DNA of 64,000 bases from an uncultured Clostridia bacterium. GTDB lineage: Bacteria; Bacillota; Clostridia; Oscillospirales; Acutalibacteraceae. Positions 52,665 to 61,674 of this stretch are shown here, in pieces. The stretch covers positions 124,001 to 188,000 of the forward strand of contig CALWVN010000002.1 in the NCBI GenBank assembly GCA_944384995.1, given 5' to 3'. Under the pieces are notes generated by a model that worked only from the letters and a program-made list of their open reading frames with translations, ran no database searches and was not told the DNA's origin. The number at the start of each line of letters is the position of its first letter. The first letter of the stretch is position 1. The position numbers and the translations under genes are program-made.

Positions 52665-55600
52665 ATGAGAAAATGGAAGAAAAAAGGACGGCAACTTCTT
52701 GCAACGTGTCTTTGCGCATTGCTTTTGCTTGGAATTGTACCACTGCAACCTTTTGCGGCGGACATGCAGTCAAGCAGCGATATGACGGAAGATACAGGCG
52801 ATATGCCTTTGCAAGAAACACTTATAGAGTCGGAGACAGCGGAGATCCTTTATGAGGAAACGCAAAAGCGTGATGCATACACAAAGGTGTATAAAAAAAG
52901 CGACGGCAGTTATACCGCTATGGTGTCCGCAACACCGCTCCATTTTCAGCAGAATGGCGAATGGGTGGACATCGACAACACGCTGTCCGCCGCCACACAG
53001 GACGGCCGCGCCGTGTTGATCAACGCGGAAAACCCGCTGGAGGTTGTGCTTCCGGAGACGCTGTCTGCAGAGAACGGCGTGACGCTTCGGGAAAACGGCA
53101 ATGCCATCACCTTTGCGCTTGCGGATGCGCAATCCAGCGAAGCGGAATTGCGTGCGCAGACACGTTCGGTCTCGGAAGAACCGGCAGTCGAGCTGAAAAC
53201 GCAGAGCGAAACCGCCGTGTATACGGATGTGCTGCCGGATACAAATCTGGAATACAGCATTTCTTCCAATTCAGTAAAGGAAAACATTGTAATCGAGACT
53301 CCACAGGCAGTACGCAAAAGCTATACATTCAGCGTGTCTGCCCCGGGAATGACGGCAAGCTGTGCGCAAAACGGCGCGGTTGCGTTCCGTTCTGCGGACG
53401 GTCAGACAGAATTTGTTGTTCCCGCGCCGTTTATGCGGGACGCAGCGGGTAGCAGCAGCGCAGAGATTTCGGTCGCGCTGTCGGGTGAAAACGGAACTTA
53501 CACACTCGTGTATACGCCGTCATCCGCATGGCTTGCTGCCGAAGAACGGCAATACCCGGTAGTCATAGATCCGGCGGTGTCGTCGGATTCGGACGCTTGG
53601 TATGAAACTGTCTGTGTTAAAACGGATGCGCCCGACGAAGGATTTTACAATGAGTCGCTTTGGGCGGTCACCAACGGGCGCTCGTACGATGATGAGACAG
53701 GCGACATAATTTCAACTAACCAAACCTATACCACGTATATTCGCCTGCTGACAGAGAAGCTCCAAATGCTCACAAAGGGCATAACGCCGACCGAAGTGCA
53801 GTTGGTGCTGCAAGGGGCAGGCATGAACCTTGCAGCATATGCAGTCACGGAGAGCTGCACCTATGCCGACATGACCTATGCCAACAGACCGCAATATTAT
53901 GCATCGCAGCCCATAGATTACTATACCGGCGATGCCAATGCCAATAATTTGAAATATGTACATTTTAATATTACAAAACCCTTTACCGAATGGCTTTCGG
54001 GTGAAACGCCGAATTACGGCATGGCGATTTACAGCTATGACGATACCCTTCCTGCCACGGGCTTGTTCTTTGGCGAGGCATTTTCCGGCGGCGTGCTGCT
54101 CCTGATGGATTATGTAGAGAGCACGGGCTATTCGGAAAGCTTTGATTACCACACGCAGGATATCGGGCGCGCGGGGACATCCTATATTCAGGATTTTTCG
54201 CAGAACCTGTTCCTCAAGCGCGACGATATTGCTATCAGCGGCAACCTGATGCCTGTTCAAATTTCTTTCCTATACAATCCTGCGCTTTTGCTCAACTTGC
54301 GCAGCATGGCATCGGTCAGTGCGCTGGAGATCCCGGAGGTATACGGAAAAGGATGGCTTACCAATTATAGTCGATTTATATATGGAGATATGGTTGAAGC
54401 GCTGCTGAAAGGGGAGACTTCCCATATCAGCTATGCGGCGGAAAACGGGAATATCATCCGATTTATAATGGCGGAGGGCGAAAACGGCACCTGTACTTTC
54501 ACACAGGAGGAGGATACTCTCGCCGACGGCAGCTATACGTTGACTTACGACCCGCCCGAGGGCTATACGGGCGACTTTTCCCCAGAGCATCTGTACCTTT
54601 CCACGCCGTCAGGCTACACAGAACGCTTTGACGCTTCGGGGCGGCTTGTCAAGATCTACAAGGAAAAATACCCGGAGCAGTCCGTGGATATTGCTTATGT
54701 TAGCAGCCTCGAAACGGATATGAACCTGTACGCTATCGATTCCATCACCGACGGTGCGGGAAGAGTGTATGACTTTATCTATGACAGCGCCGGCATGTTG
54801 ACAGAGATCCAATGCATGGCTGCTGACGGTACGGCAATCAAGGGCGGCAGCAGTATTGCTGAGCTGGACATGGAATACGAGTACGACGAGGCGGGAAATT
54901 TGACGGAGGTGTTATTCCCGGATGGTGGCGGTGCATATTATACGTATGACGATATGGGAAATCTGACCTCTGCCGACAGCCGCCATATGTATAAGCTCGT
55001 GTATACCTACAGTTTAGATAACAGGGTGATGTCTGTCACCGAGCAAGCGCAGGATATTTCGACCTTGTCAGGCTTCGAAACGGGAAACAGCATCGCGATT
55101 ACGCCAAACGGCCCGCGGCAGGTGACGTTCAGCGACTTGAACGGCGCCGAAGAGATCCGGCAGTTCGACGGCAGCGGCCGCACCGTTACCGTCTCAGACG
55201 AGCGCGGCAATTTTGCCGATATGGCGACGGGCATGGTGCATACCCGCACGCAAAATATCCTGTTGAACCAAAGCTTTGAGGATGGCACGGCAAATTGGAC
55301 GATCAATGACGCAAGCGGCATTTCGCTCGTGACAGACGAAGCATACCATGGGGATAAAGCGGTAAAAATCGATGCGAATCAAACGAACAGCGGAAGCGTC
55401 ATGCAGTCTGTCACTGCTCCCGAGGCGGGTGCATATACGTTTTCGGCATATATCAAAGCGCAAAGCGGCTTTACGACAGCGCAGGCCGTTGCCATGTTCG
55501 CCGTCGCCCTCGATGCCGAGGGTAACGAGTTGAAGAGCAACATGCGCACCGTTGCCGCGACCTCTGAGGAATATGCGCGCTATGGTTTGACGCTCGAAGT

Positions 55601-58600
55601 CCCTGAAAACACGGCAAGCGTGCAGGTCGGTGTCGGCAGTATCGGCCGCGGCGGCGTGTTTTATGTGGATGCCGTGCAGCTCGAAAAGGGCAGCGGCTTC
55701 GGCGCATATAACTTCCTGTCGAACAGCGGCTTTTATGCGCAAACAGACGGTGTTTTGGAGAGTTGGCAGTCTGTCGGTGCGTACCTGCTCAATAATTCCA
55801 CGCAGCGCGTGCCTTGGGGTGACCCGGTGATCTTTTCCGCGTCCAAAACGGCGGATTACGCCCTGACGCAAACGGTCGAACTCGACGGCAAACAAGGCGA
55901 CGTGCTGACTTTTGGCGGGTGGATCATGGCGGATGTCGTTTCGAACAATCCTGACAGCCGTCTGGGCACGCTTTACCCGGATTTGACCGATTTCCGCGGT
56001 GACAGGTTTGCGGGCTTTACAATCAGCTATGAATATGCTACAATCGAAGACGGAGAGACGGTCACCAAAACCGAGACCGTCCGTAAAGCGGCGCAGGATT
56101 TCATTACGGATTGGCAGTACGTTTCCGAAAGTGTGCAGCTTTTAGGCGACTGTACCGAGGTCACGTTCTCGTTCGAATATGAGAACCATCCCGCTTCTGT
56201 CATAGTTGCCGCACCCGCGCTGACGCTGGAAAAGGGCTTTGCGGCGGAAGAAATTGACGAAACGGAAATCCCGGAGGAAACCACGTCGCCGGAGGAATCC
56301 GCAGAGGAAGCCGCGCCGGCGGCAAGTGCGCAAACCGCGTCGGCGCAGGGCTCCGAAGACACACAAACACAGGAAGATACAGCCGAGCCGGGCTGCGCGT
56401 GCGAGGACTGCACCATGCTTGGCTGCACCTGCACTTGCGAGAGTGCGGATGTGTGCGACTGCCCGCAGTGCCAAAAGCTCTTTGACATCACCTATGATGA
56501 ATACGGCAACCTGCTTTCTATTTCGATCGCGGGTTACGACGTCGGGCAGCTTCTGCGGATGTCTTTGTCGCGCACCTTCTCGGCAAGCGGCAATTATCTG
56601 ACGACCTCCACCAATGAAAGCGGCGGCACGGTCACCTATGCGTATAATGAAAACAACGGCGTGCTGAATTCCGAGACCGACGCGCGCGGCAACGTAACGG
56701 AATATACCTACAACGCTGTCGGCGCGCTCACACAGGTCAGCACCCCCGTTTCGGGGCTTGCCAAAGAAGCGCTCGGGCTTTTGCAGCCTACGGCAATGGT
56801 CACAAGCTATGGGTATCTCAACGACCGCGTCACAAGCATCACGCACAACGGCTATTCTTACTTCATTGACTATGACCGCTGGAGCAATGTAGACTGTGTG
56901 TATGCGGGCGCGGCGGATGCAATCACCGGCGGGCTTCTCAAAACCTATGTTGCCGAGTATGCCTATGGCACGGGCGCGGACCATAGCCGCCTGGCAAGCA
57001 TCACCTACGGCAACGGCGGCACGGTGCACTATCGCTATGACGAGTATGACCGCGTCACCGGCATCAGCTACGACGGCGGCGAAACGTACCGCTTCACCTA
57101 TGGCTACGACACGCTCGGAAATCTGACCCTCGTGGTGGACAGCGTCGAAAATTATATCGCGCTGTATAACGAGACCTCCGTGGAGATTTATCGCGACGGC
57201 GATCTGGTGTATTATGTTTGTGCCGACGCGGACGGCAACCTGGTCGAAGTGGTAGACGGTCAGTTCGTCTATACGACTGTCGAAGGTGACGCCACGCGGG
57301 ATGAGACCACCGGCACGACCGCGCAAAAGACAACGGTCAGCGGTTCGAATGTCGCGCTCGAGCTGCTCGCGTCAAGCGATGCGTTCGGCAGAAAACAGCA
57401 GCAGACCACGCTGTTGCGCGATTTGACCGATACCGCCGAAGCACCGAATTTCGCGGCGGTCACGGCGGATTACGGCTACAAGACTGCCGCGCAGGGCGAA
57501 ACGACCGCCGCCACAGGGCAGGTGGATTCCATGGTGAGCCGCGTGACCTACGGCACATCCATGGTGGATGCCAACAACGTGGTGCGCTACGGCTTTGCCT
57601 ATGATTACGACGCGAACGGCAATATCACCAATGAATATGCCGTCGCCGCCGACGGCACACGCACCCTGCGCTATCGCTACACATATGATGAAGCGAACCA
57701 GCTTACGCGCGTGGACGATAATACGCAAGGCAAAACGCATGTGTATCAGTATGACCGCGGCGGCAACCGCGTGTCGGAAAAGATCTATGCCTATACGCTC
57801 GGCACGATCAGCGGCGACCCGCAGCAGAGCATCAGCAGCTATTACGGACCGCGTGTGGACAGCATCGAGGGCTTCTTCCGCGGCTGGTATGACGTGCTGC
57901 GTTCCTATGACGGCAAGGGAATTCAGTATGACCGTGCGGGCAATCCCGTTTCCTACGACGGCAAAACGTTTACCTGGAACGGCAGGCAGCTGACGAAAGT
58001 TACCGCCGCAGATGGCAGTTATACCGAGTTCTCCTATGACGCCAACGGCATCCGCACGCAAAAGCGACAATTTGCGTCGGATGGAACCTTGGCATATGAT
58101 GTGGATTATGTGTGGCAGGATGGACTGTTGACCCACCAGAACATGACCTACTATATGCGCATCACGATCAAAAATGAAACGCGTGTGGTGAAAATTCCGT
58201 TTTCCGCGAAATTCGTCTATGACGAAAGCAATACACCGGTCGGTTGCCTTGTGAACGACGAAGCGGCAGTGGGTTTTGTGCGCAATCTGCAAGGGGACGT
58301 TATCGCTGTTGTGACGCATGAGGGCGATGTGCTGGCGGAATACAGCTACGACCCGTGGGGCAAGGTCACCATTTCGAGCGACGGCGAGACGCTGGAGGGC
58401 TTGAACGCTGCTATTATGGCTGTCTGCTGCCCGTTCACCTATCGCGGGTATAACTACGACTATACCACAGGGCTGTACTATTTGCAGTCGCGCTACTATA
58501 ACCCCGAATGGGGCAGATTCCTCAACGTCGACGATACCAATATCCTCCTTTCCACCCAGGGCGAAAACCTCGGCGCAAATCTGTTTGCGTATTGTAACAA

Positions 58601-59219
58601 TAACCCGGTGAATCGGGTGGATTATGAGGGAAGAAATTCAACATCTATGCCCTGGTTGGCTGCAATTTTTACTGGTTTATATACTCTTATTGTGCTTGCT
58701 CAAAGTAAAACGCAAAGTTTTGTATTAAATCATGATTTTGCAGGTTTTAATTACAATGAAGACCGCTATGGGTTGATATACGCAAGATTGTGTACAAAAG
58801 ATAAAAATCAGCAAAAATACTATGTTTCTCGTGTTGTGATGGGGACTGCAGATAGCTGGAATACATACTTTAAGCAAGAGTCAAAAAGATATAAGGACTG
58901 GGGTGGGACAATGATTGACTTTTTTATGTATGGTATGCAAGGCGATCCTAAATTCACCAGCGTACAAGATATGAAAAATGAGGGAAACTCTGGATTACTC
59001 TTCCTTGGTACATGCCTTGTGATAGGTGGTGTTGGTGCAGGCGGAATCGGAATATTCCAAAAAAGTGATAATATTACTAGAAACACGGGTGTCTCTGGAG
59101 TTTCAAGTTCAGGAGCGGCAATCGGTTCCCTTGTGACAACGCGAACTTGGGCAGCAGCGCTTCCTCATTTACTTTCAAATCTTAAACCATTAAGCTATGA
59201 CGAATTCATTACTTATTAG
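52665..59219 (+). CDS. RHS/YD-repeat polymorphic toxin-like secreted protein
   Basis: The 2184-residue protein starts after GGGGGAGAAAG. It has a signal peptide (about 1-32), a DNRLRE-like adhesive domain (about 310-485), first RHS repeats (about 500-860), two beta-sandwich CBM-like domains (about 860-1190), an acidic Ser/Thr/Glu linker and a Cys-rich knot (about 1242-1270, CACEDC to CPQC), then many YD repeats and the RHS core near 1935-1990 (GLYYLQSRYYNPEWGRF, ending NNNPVNRVDYEGR). Residues about 1991-2184 form a unique C-terminal part with two hydrophobic segments and much more AT-rich coding. In such proteins the part after the core is the toxin. The next gene likely encodes immunity. 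Confidence 0.88.
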   Translation: MRKWKKKGRQLLATCLCALLLLGIVPLQPFAADMQSSSDMTEDTGDMPLQETLIESETAEILYEETQKRDAYTKVYKKSDGSYTAMVSATPLHFQQNGEWVDIDNTLSAATQDGRAVLINAENPLEVVLPETLSAENGVTLRENGNAITFALADAQSSEAELRAQTRSVSEEPAVELKTQSETAVYTDVLPDTNLEYSISSNSVKENIVIETPQAVRKSYTFSVSAPGMTASCAQNGAVAFRSADGQTEFVVPAPFMRDAAGSSSAEISVALSGENGTYTLVYTPSSAWLAAEERQYPVVIDPAVSSDSDAWYETVCVKTDAPDEGFYNESLWAVTNGRSYDDETGDIISTNQTYTTYIRLLTEKLQMLTKGITPTEVQLVLQGAGMNLAAYAVTESCTYADMTYANRPQYYASQPIDYYTGDANANNLKYVHFNITKPFTEWLSGETPNYGMAIYSYDDTLPATGLFFGEAFSGGVLLLMDYVESTGYSESFDYHTQDIGRAGTSYIQDFSQNLFLKRDDIAISGNLMPVQISFLYNPALLLNLRSMASVSALEIPEVYGKGWLTNYSRFIYGDMVEALLKGETSHISYAAENGNIIRFIMAEGENGTCTFTQEEDTLADGSYTLTYDPPEGYTGDFSPEHLYLSTPSGYTERFDASGRLVKIYKEKYPEQSVDIAYVSSLETDMNLYAIDSITDGAGRVYDFIYDSAGMLTEIQCMAADGTAIKGGSSIAELDMEYEYDEAGNLTEVLFPDGGGAYYTYDDMGNLTSADSRHMYKLVYTYSLDNRVMSVTEQAQDISTLSGFETGNSIAITPNGPRQVTFSDLNGAEEIRQFDGSGRTVTVSDERGNFADMATGMVHTRTQNILLNQSFEDGTANWTINDASGISLVTDEAYHGDKAVKIDANQTNSGSVMQSVTAPEAGAYTFSAYIKAQSGFTTAQAVAMFAVALDAEGNELKSNMRTVAATSEEYARYGLTLEVPENTASVQVGVGSIGRGGVFYVDAVQLEKGSGFGAYNFLSNSGFYAQTDGVLESWQSVGAYLLNNSTQRVPWGDPVIFSASKTADYALTQTVELDGKQGDVLTFGGWIMADVVSNNPDSRLGTLYPDLTDFRGDRFAGFTISYEYATIEDGETVTKTETVRKAAQDFITDWQYVSESVQLLGDCTEVTFSFEYENHPASVIVAAPALTLEKGFAAEEIDETEIPEETTSPEESAEEAAPAASAQTASAQGSEDTQTQEDTAEPGCACEDCTMLGCTCTCESADVCDCPQCQKLFDITYDEYGNLLSISIAGYDVGQLLRMSLSRTFSASGNYLTTSTNESGGTVTYAYNENNGVLNSETDARGNVTEYTYNAVGALTQVSTPVSGLAKEALGLLQPTAMVTSYGYLNDRVTSITHNGYSYFIDYDRWSNVDCVYAGAADAITGGLLKTYVAEYAYGTGADHSRLASITYGNGGTVHYRYDEYDRVTGISYDGGETYRFTYGYDTLGNLTLVVDSVENYIALYNETSVEIYRDGDLVYYVCADADGNLVEVVDGQFVYTTVEGDATRDETTGTTAQKTTVSGSNVALELLASSDAFGRKQQQTTLLRDLTDTAEAPNFAAVTADYGYKTAAQGETTAATGQVDSMVSRVTYGTSMVDANNVVRYGFAYDYDANGNITNEYAVAADGTRTLRYRYTYDEANQLTRVDDNTQGKTHVYQYDRGGNRVSEKIYAYTLGTISGDPQQSISSYYGPRVDSIEGFFRGWYDVLRSYDGKGIQYDRAGNPVSYDGKTFTWNGRQLTKVTAADGSYTEFSYDANGIRTQKRQFASDGTLAYDVDYVWQDGLLTHQNMTYYMRITIKNETRVVKIPFSAKFVYDESNTPVGCLVNDEAAVGFVRNLQGDVIAVVTHEGDVLAEYSYDPWGKVTISSDGETLEGLNAAIMAVCCPFTYRGYNYDYTTGLYYLQSRYYNPEWGRFLNVDDTNILLSTQGENLGANLFAYCNNNPVNRVDYEGRNSTSMPWLAAIFTGLYTLIVLAQSKTQSFVLNHDFAGFNYNEDRYGLIYARLCTKDKNQQKYYVSRVVMGTADSWNTYFKQESKRYKDWGGTMIDFFMYGMQGDPKFTSVQDMKNEGNSGLLFLGTCLVIGGVGAGGIGIFQKSDNITRNTGVSGVSSSGAAIGSLVTTRTWAAALPHLLSNLKPLSYDEFITY

Positions 59220-59229
59220 AGGTGAGAAA

Positions 59230-60123
59230 ATGGAAAAGGTCTATACATGGAAACAGCTTTTGCGCCGTTACATCTTAGGGGTGTGCTTGAAATTCCTGGT
59301 GTTCCTTTTAGCAGCGCTTGCACTTTGGATTTTGCTGCATGAGGGCGTTTATGGCGCTATGATGGTTTTATACGGCTGGCTGCCGGCCATGTGCGCTTTG
59401 TCGGCTTTGGGCCTTTGTTACAGCCTCGTGTATTTGGTGACGCTTCTCAAAAATAAGACGCTTTCGGGGAACAGCCAAGCTGTAAAAGCGTTATATACAA
59501 AGAAAGAAAAGCTGACCTTGCGGATTTTTACGGCTGTGTGCGCAGTAATTGTGGCGTTTGTTGTATACGCCAATGCGTATTTTGTTTTCTTTTATCAAAA
59601 TCCAAAAGCTGCCCAATTAAAAGAAACATTTGCGTTGGAGAAGTATACAACCGTATCCTATTCTAATGTGCCGCCCTATATGAGTAACGAGCAAGATTTT
59701 AATTTTTTCTCGGCATACATGTTCGACTGGCAAGAGTCCTATTCCTATGGCGTTGTGCAGGTAGACGGCGCTTTGCAAGAGCAGGAAACAGCGGGAGGGT
59801 CTGTTTCAGTATTTTATTTGCAGGACCTTCCGCAGTGGCTAATAGACCGGGAATATTCTCGTGTGAAAAAGATACGGCTTACCAATTTCAGTGTTTTTGA
59901 ATATACAGACGAGGATGAGGAGAAGCTCGACACAATCCATGATTTACAGTATGGTGAAATTTCAGGCTTTTGGCGAGAATTCCCAATGAAAGACGGGCAG
60001 ATGTATCGCGTTACCTTATTTACTGAAAATCAATTAATAGATGTGTTGTTGTCAGTGAACAGCGGAGAACTCGATCTTGACAAACTCATCGAAGAAGCTG
60101 TTGCTCAAATGCAAAGTGTGTAG
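59230..60123 (+). CDS. Membrane protein, candidate immunity protein for the RHS toxin
   Basis: The ATG at 59230 lies ten bases after the RHS stop, with GAGGTGAGA between, and gives 297 residues. Three or four membrane helices occupy residues about 18-135, followed by a soluble region of about 160 residues rich in Tyr and Glu. I do not recognise the family. The position right behind the variable toxin end and the similarly AT-rich coding suggest that both moved together; membrane immunity proteins are usual when the toxin acts on membranes or outside the cell. Confidence 0.6.
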   Translation: MEKVYTWKQLLRRYILGVCLKFLVFLLAALALWILLHEGVYGAMMVLYGWLPAMCALSALGLCYSLVYLVTLLKNKTLSGNSQAVKALYTKKEKLTLRIFTAVCAVIVAFVVYANAYFVFFYQNPKAAQLKETFALEKYTTVSYSNVPPYMSNEQDFNFFSAYMFDWQESYSYGVVQVDGALQEQETAGGSVSVFYLQDLPQWLIDREYSRVKKIRLTNFSVFEYTDEDEEKLDTIHDLQYGEISGFWREFPMKDGQMYRVTLFTENQLIDVLLSVNSGELDLDKLIEEAVAQMQSV

Positions 60124-60238
60124 AGTCGTGAAAACCGAAATTCAGTTTCTGATAATTTAATTGCTTTATATCGAGAAAAAGTGATTGCAGTCAGTTGGAA
60201 ATGGCAAATATATTTCAAGCAACAAAACCGCACATTGC

Positions 60239-60268
60239 TTGACATAGCATTTCTATCTATGGTATAGT
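60239..60268 (+). promoter_or_regulatory. Consensus promoter of leader C
   Basis: TTGACA, 18 bases, TATAGT. It differs in sequence from the promoters of copies A and B although the leader that follows is related. Confidence 0.7.
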
Positions 60269-60276
60269 GAAATCAT

Positions 60277-60366
60277 AAAGAGGGGAAAAATGAGGGGCAC
60301 AACTGCATAGCAAAAACCAATCAGCAGGCGTCGAGCCCCAAACGGGTTCGGCGCCTTTGTGCTTTT
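60277..60366 (+). ncRNA. Leader RNA element, copy C, with strong terminator
   Basis: It begins AAAGAGGGGAAAAATGAGGGG about nine bases after the -10 box, contains GCATAGCAAAAAC, and then forms a 12-base stem at 60327-60338 with 60344-60355 (one G-U and one T-G pair) with a CAAAC loop, followed by TTTGTGCTTTT. The expected product is a short RNA of about 90 bases unless the hairpin is prevented. Confidence 0.55.
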
Positions 60367-60383
60367 CAATAGCTGTTCCCGCC

Positions 60384-60452
60384 ATGCAATCCGGCGGCAC
60401 AATGGAATACGATGTAAACTACTATTGGCAGGACGGTTTGCTCTCAGTCAAT
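60384..60452 (+). pseudogene. RHS gene remnant
   Basis: The 23-codon stretch MQSGGTMEYDVNYYWQDGLL, then SVN, closely matches residues about 1803-1825 of the intact RHS protein (SDGTLAYDVDYVWQDGLL). Flanking sequence is unrelated and there is no toxin end. It sits right behind leader C, so the unit looks like a collapsed RHS cassette. Confidence 0.6.
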
Positions 60453-60613
60453 GTAGCAAGCAATAGCAAACAAAAAGTAAAATTTACAAAATATAATTTT
60501 GTTTCCCCAAAAAAGAAAGGCAATAAGCGAACGAACCATTCGTTTACTGCTTTTTTAAAATTGTGCTTGTGCGAATAAAAATGGATTTTACTTTGCATGG
60601 TGTGGCATAAATG

Positions 60614-60672
60614 TTTCTAAAACCTTAAAAACCGTTCTAAAATCATAGAAAATTTTCTAAAGTTTTAGAAAA
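60614..60672. repeat. Cluster of TTCTAAA palindromes
   Basis: Three elements follow each other: TTTCTAAAA (60614-60622), TTCT-8 bases-AGAA (60635-60650) and a 9-base inverted repeat with a 2-base centre, TTTTCTAAA-GT-TTTAGAAAA (60653-60672). They lie just left of att-like copy 2 and could be recombinase or regulator arm sites. Confidence 0.5.
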
Positions 60673-60704
60673 TCAAAATGCCGAAAAGCCTTGATACAAA
60701 AAGA

Positions 60705-60838
60705 AAACCTTGTATTCGCTGAGAATACAAGGCTTTCTTTGTTGGTGCGAGAGATGGGACTTGAACCCGTTTAAGTTAATTAAAAATTGCCGATTTTATT
60801 TAGATTTCTAAATTCAATGGCATATTTTGTGGCATAGT
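60705..60838. repeat. att-like repeat with tRNA 3' end, copy 2
   Basis: The counterpart of 51777-51915, with the hairpin ACCTTGTATTC ... GAATACAAGG, the tRNA 3' part at 60743-60769 and the same downstream AT-rich sequence including GGCAT and TTTGTGGCATAG. Here one T-stem pair is broken (CCCAT instead of CCCGT), so this copy is decayed. Confidence 0.75.
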
Positions 60839-60876
60839 TACAAATAGAACGGGAAAATTTAGCATATAGGTCATAC

Positions 60877-60904
60877 TTGCAAATAAAAAGAAATTCAGTA
60901 TAAT
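60877..60904 (+). promoter_or_regulatory. Promoter of the unknown gene at 60940
   Basis: TTGCAA, 16 bases, TATAAT, about 35 bases upstream of the GTG start. Confidence 0.6.
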
Positions 60905-60939
60905 GTGATATAGTAACACGCTGCGGAGGAGATATTACT

Positions 60940-61608
60940 GTGAACGACTCAAATTTTTCGCTAAAAGTATATATTCAGATCTTATCGCATTGCTGTAGAG
61001 AGTATCAAAATATTGAAAACACAATGTCTCAATTAATTTATTTTATTAACACTAGAGAGAGACAATATCGATTTAGTGAAGATGAGCTCCAAAGTTTTAA
61101 ATTTTTAGAAGCAATAATATCCGCAAACAAAGTTGAGATACAGAATACATATAGATTTTTTGAAGAAGACAAGCAAAAAGTAGAACAGGAGATAAACGCT
61201 AAAATAAATTGTGATTGTGCTTCTCCACTTTTAGATATATTAACTAACTTTGATATAAAAGAGTGGTGGGAGCAAGCATATCCTATTATTGAACATATTT
61301 CAACTATCACAGGGGCAATTACGGGAGTAGCCGCCATTACGACGGCACCTATAGCATTTATAAACTGGATGCGTAGTCGTCTACAAAAAAATCGCAATAA
61401 ATCTGAGTATGAATGGATTAAATCAATTCTTGAAAAAGATGAATGGAATGTTTCTATTCTTGCAGAAAAATTGTATTTGTCAGAAGGTGACACAGAGCAA
61501 TTGCTTAAAGGCTTCGGATATATATGGGACGCAAACCAAATGATGTATGTTGCAACAGAAAGCACATATAAATTACGGGCTATTAAGCGCACAAAGAAGT
61601 TGTTTTAA
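60940..61608 (+). CDS. Unknown AT-rich island protein with one membrane segment
   Basis: The GTG at 60940 follows GCGGAGGAG and gives 222 residues. The first 110 residues are helical and polar, one hydrophobic segment lies at about 122-142 (HISTITGAITGVAAITTAPIAF), and the last 70 residues, with WNVSILAEKLYLSEGDTEQLLKGF, look like a winged-helix or helix-turn-helix domain. Codon use is strongly AT-rich compared with the core genes. No known family is recognised. It stands alone between the att-like copy and the conjugation gene. Confidence 0.55.
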   Translation: MNDSNFSLKVYIQILSHCCREYQNIENTMSQLIYFINTRERQYRFSEDELQSFKFLEAIISANKVEIQNTYRFFEEDKQKVEQEINAKINCDCASPLLDILTNFDIKEWWEQAYPIIEHISTITGAITGVAAITTAPIAFINWMRSRLQKNRNKSEYEWIKSILEKDEWNVSILAEKLYLSEGDTEQLLKGFGYIWDANQMMYVATESTYKLRAIKRTKKLF

Positions 61609-61674
61609 CTACTTTATAAATACAATCAGAAGCTTTGTCAAATGAGGATTAGGGGTGTCATGCAACGGCAAAAA

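Noticed and set aside
56142..57326. Open frame of 394 codons on the - strand
   Set aside because: It lies fully antisense to the RHS gene, has low-complexity composition and no start signal.
60357..60578. Functional small gene
   Set aside because: The frame joins an RHS remnant to a lysine-rich tail; it has no ribosome site and starts inside the terminator of leader C.
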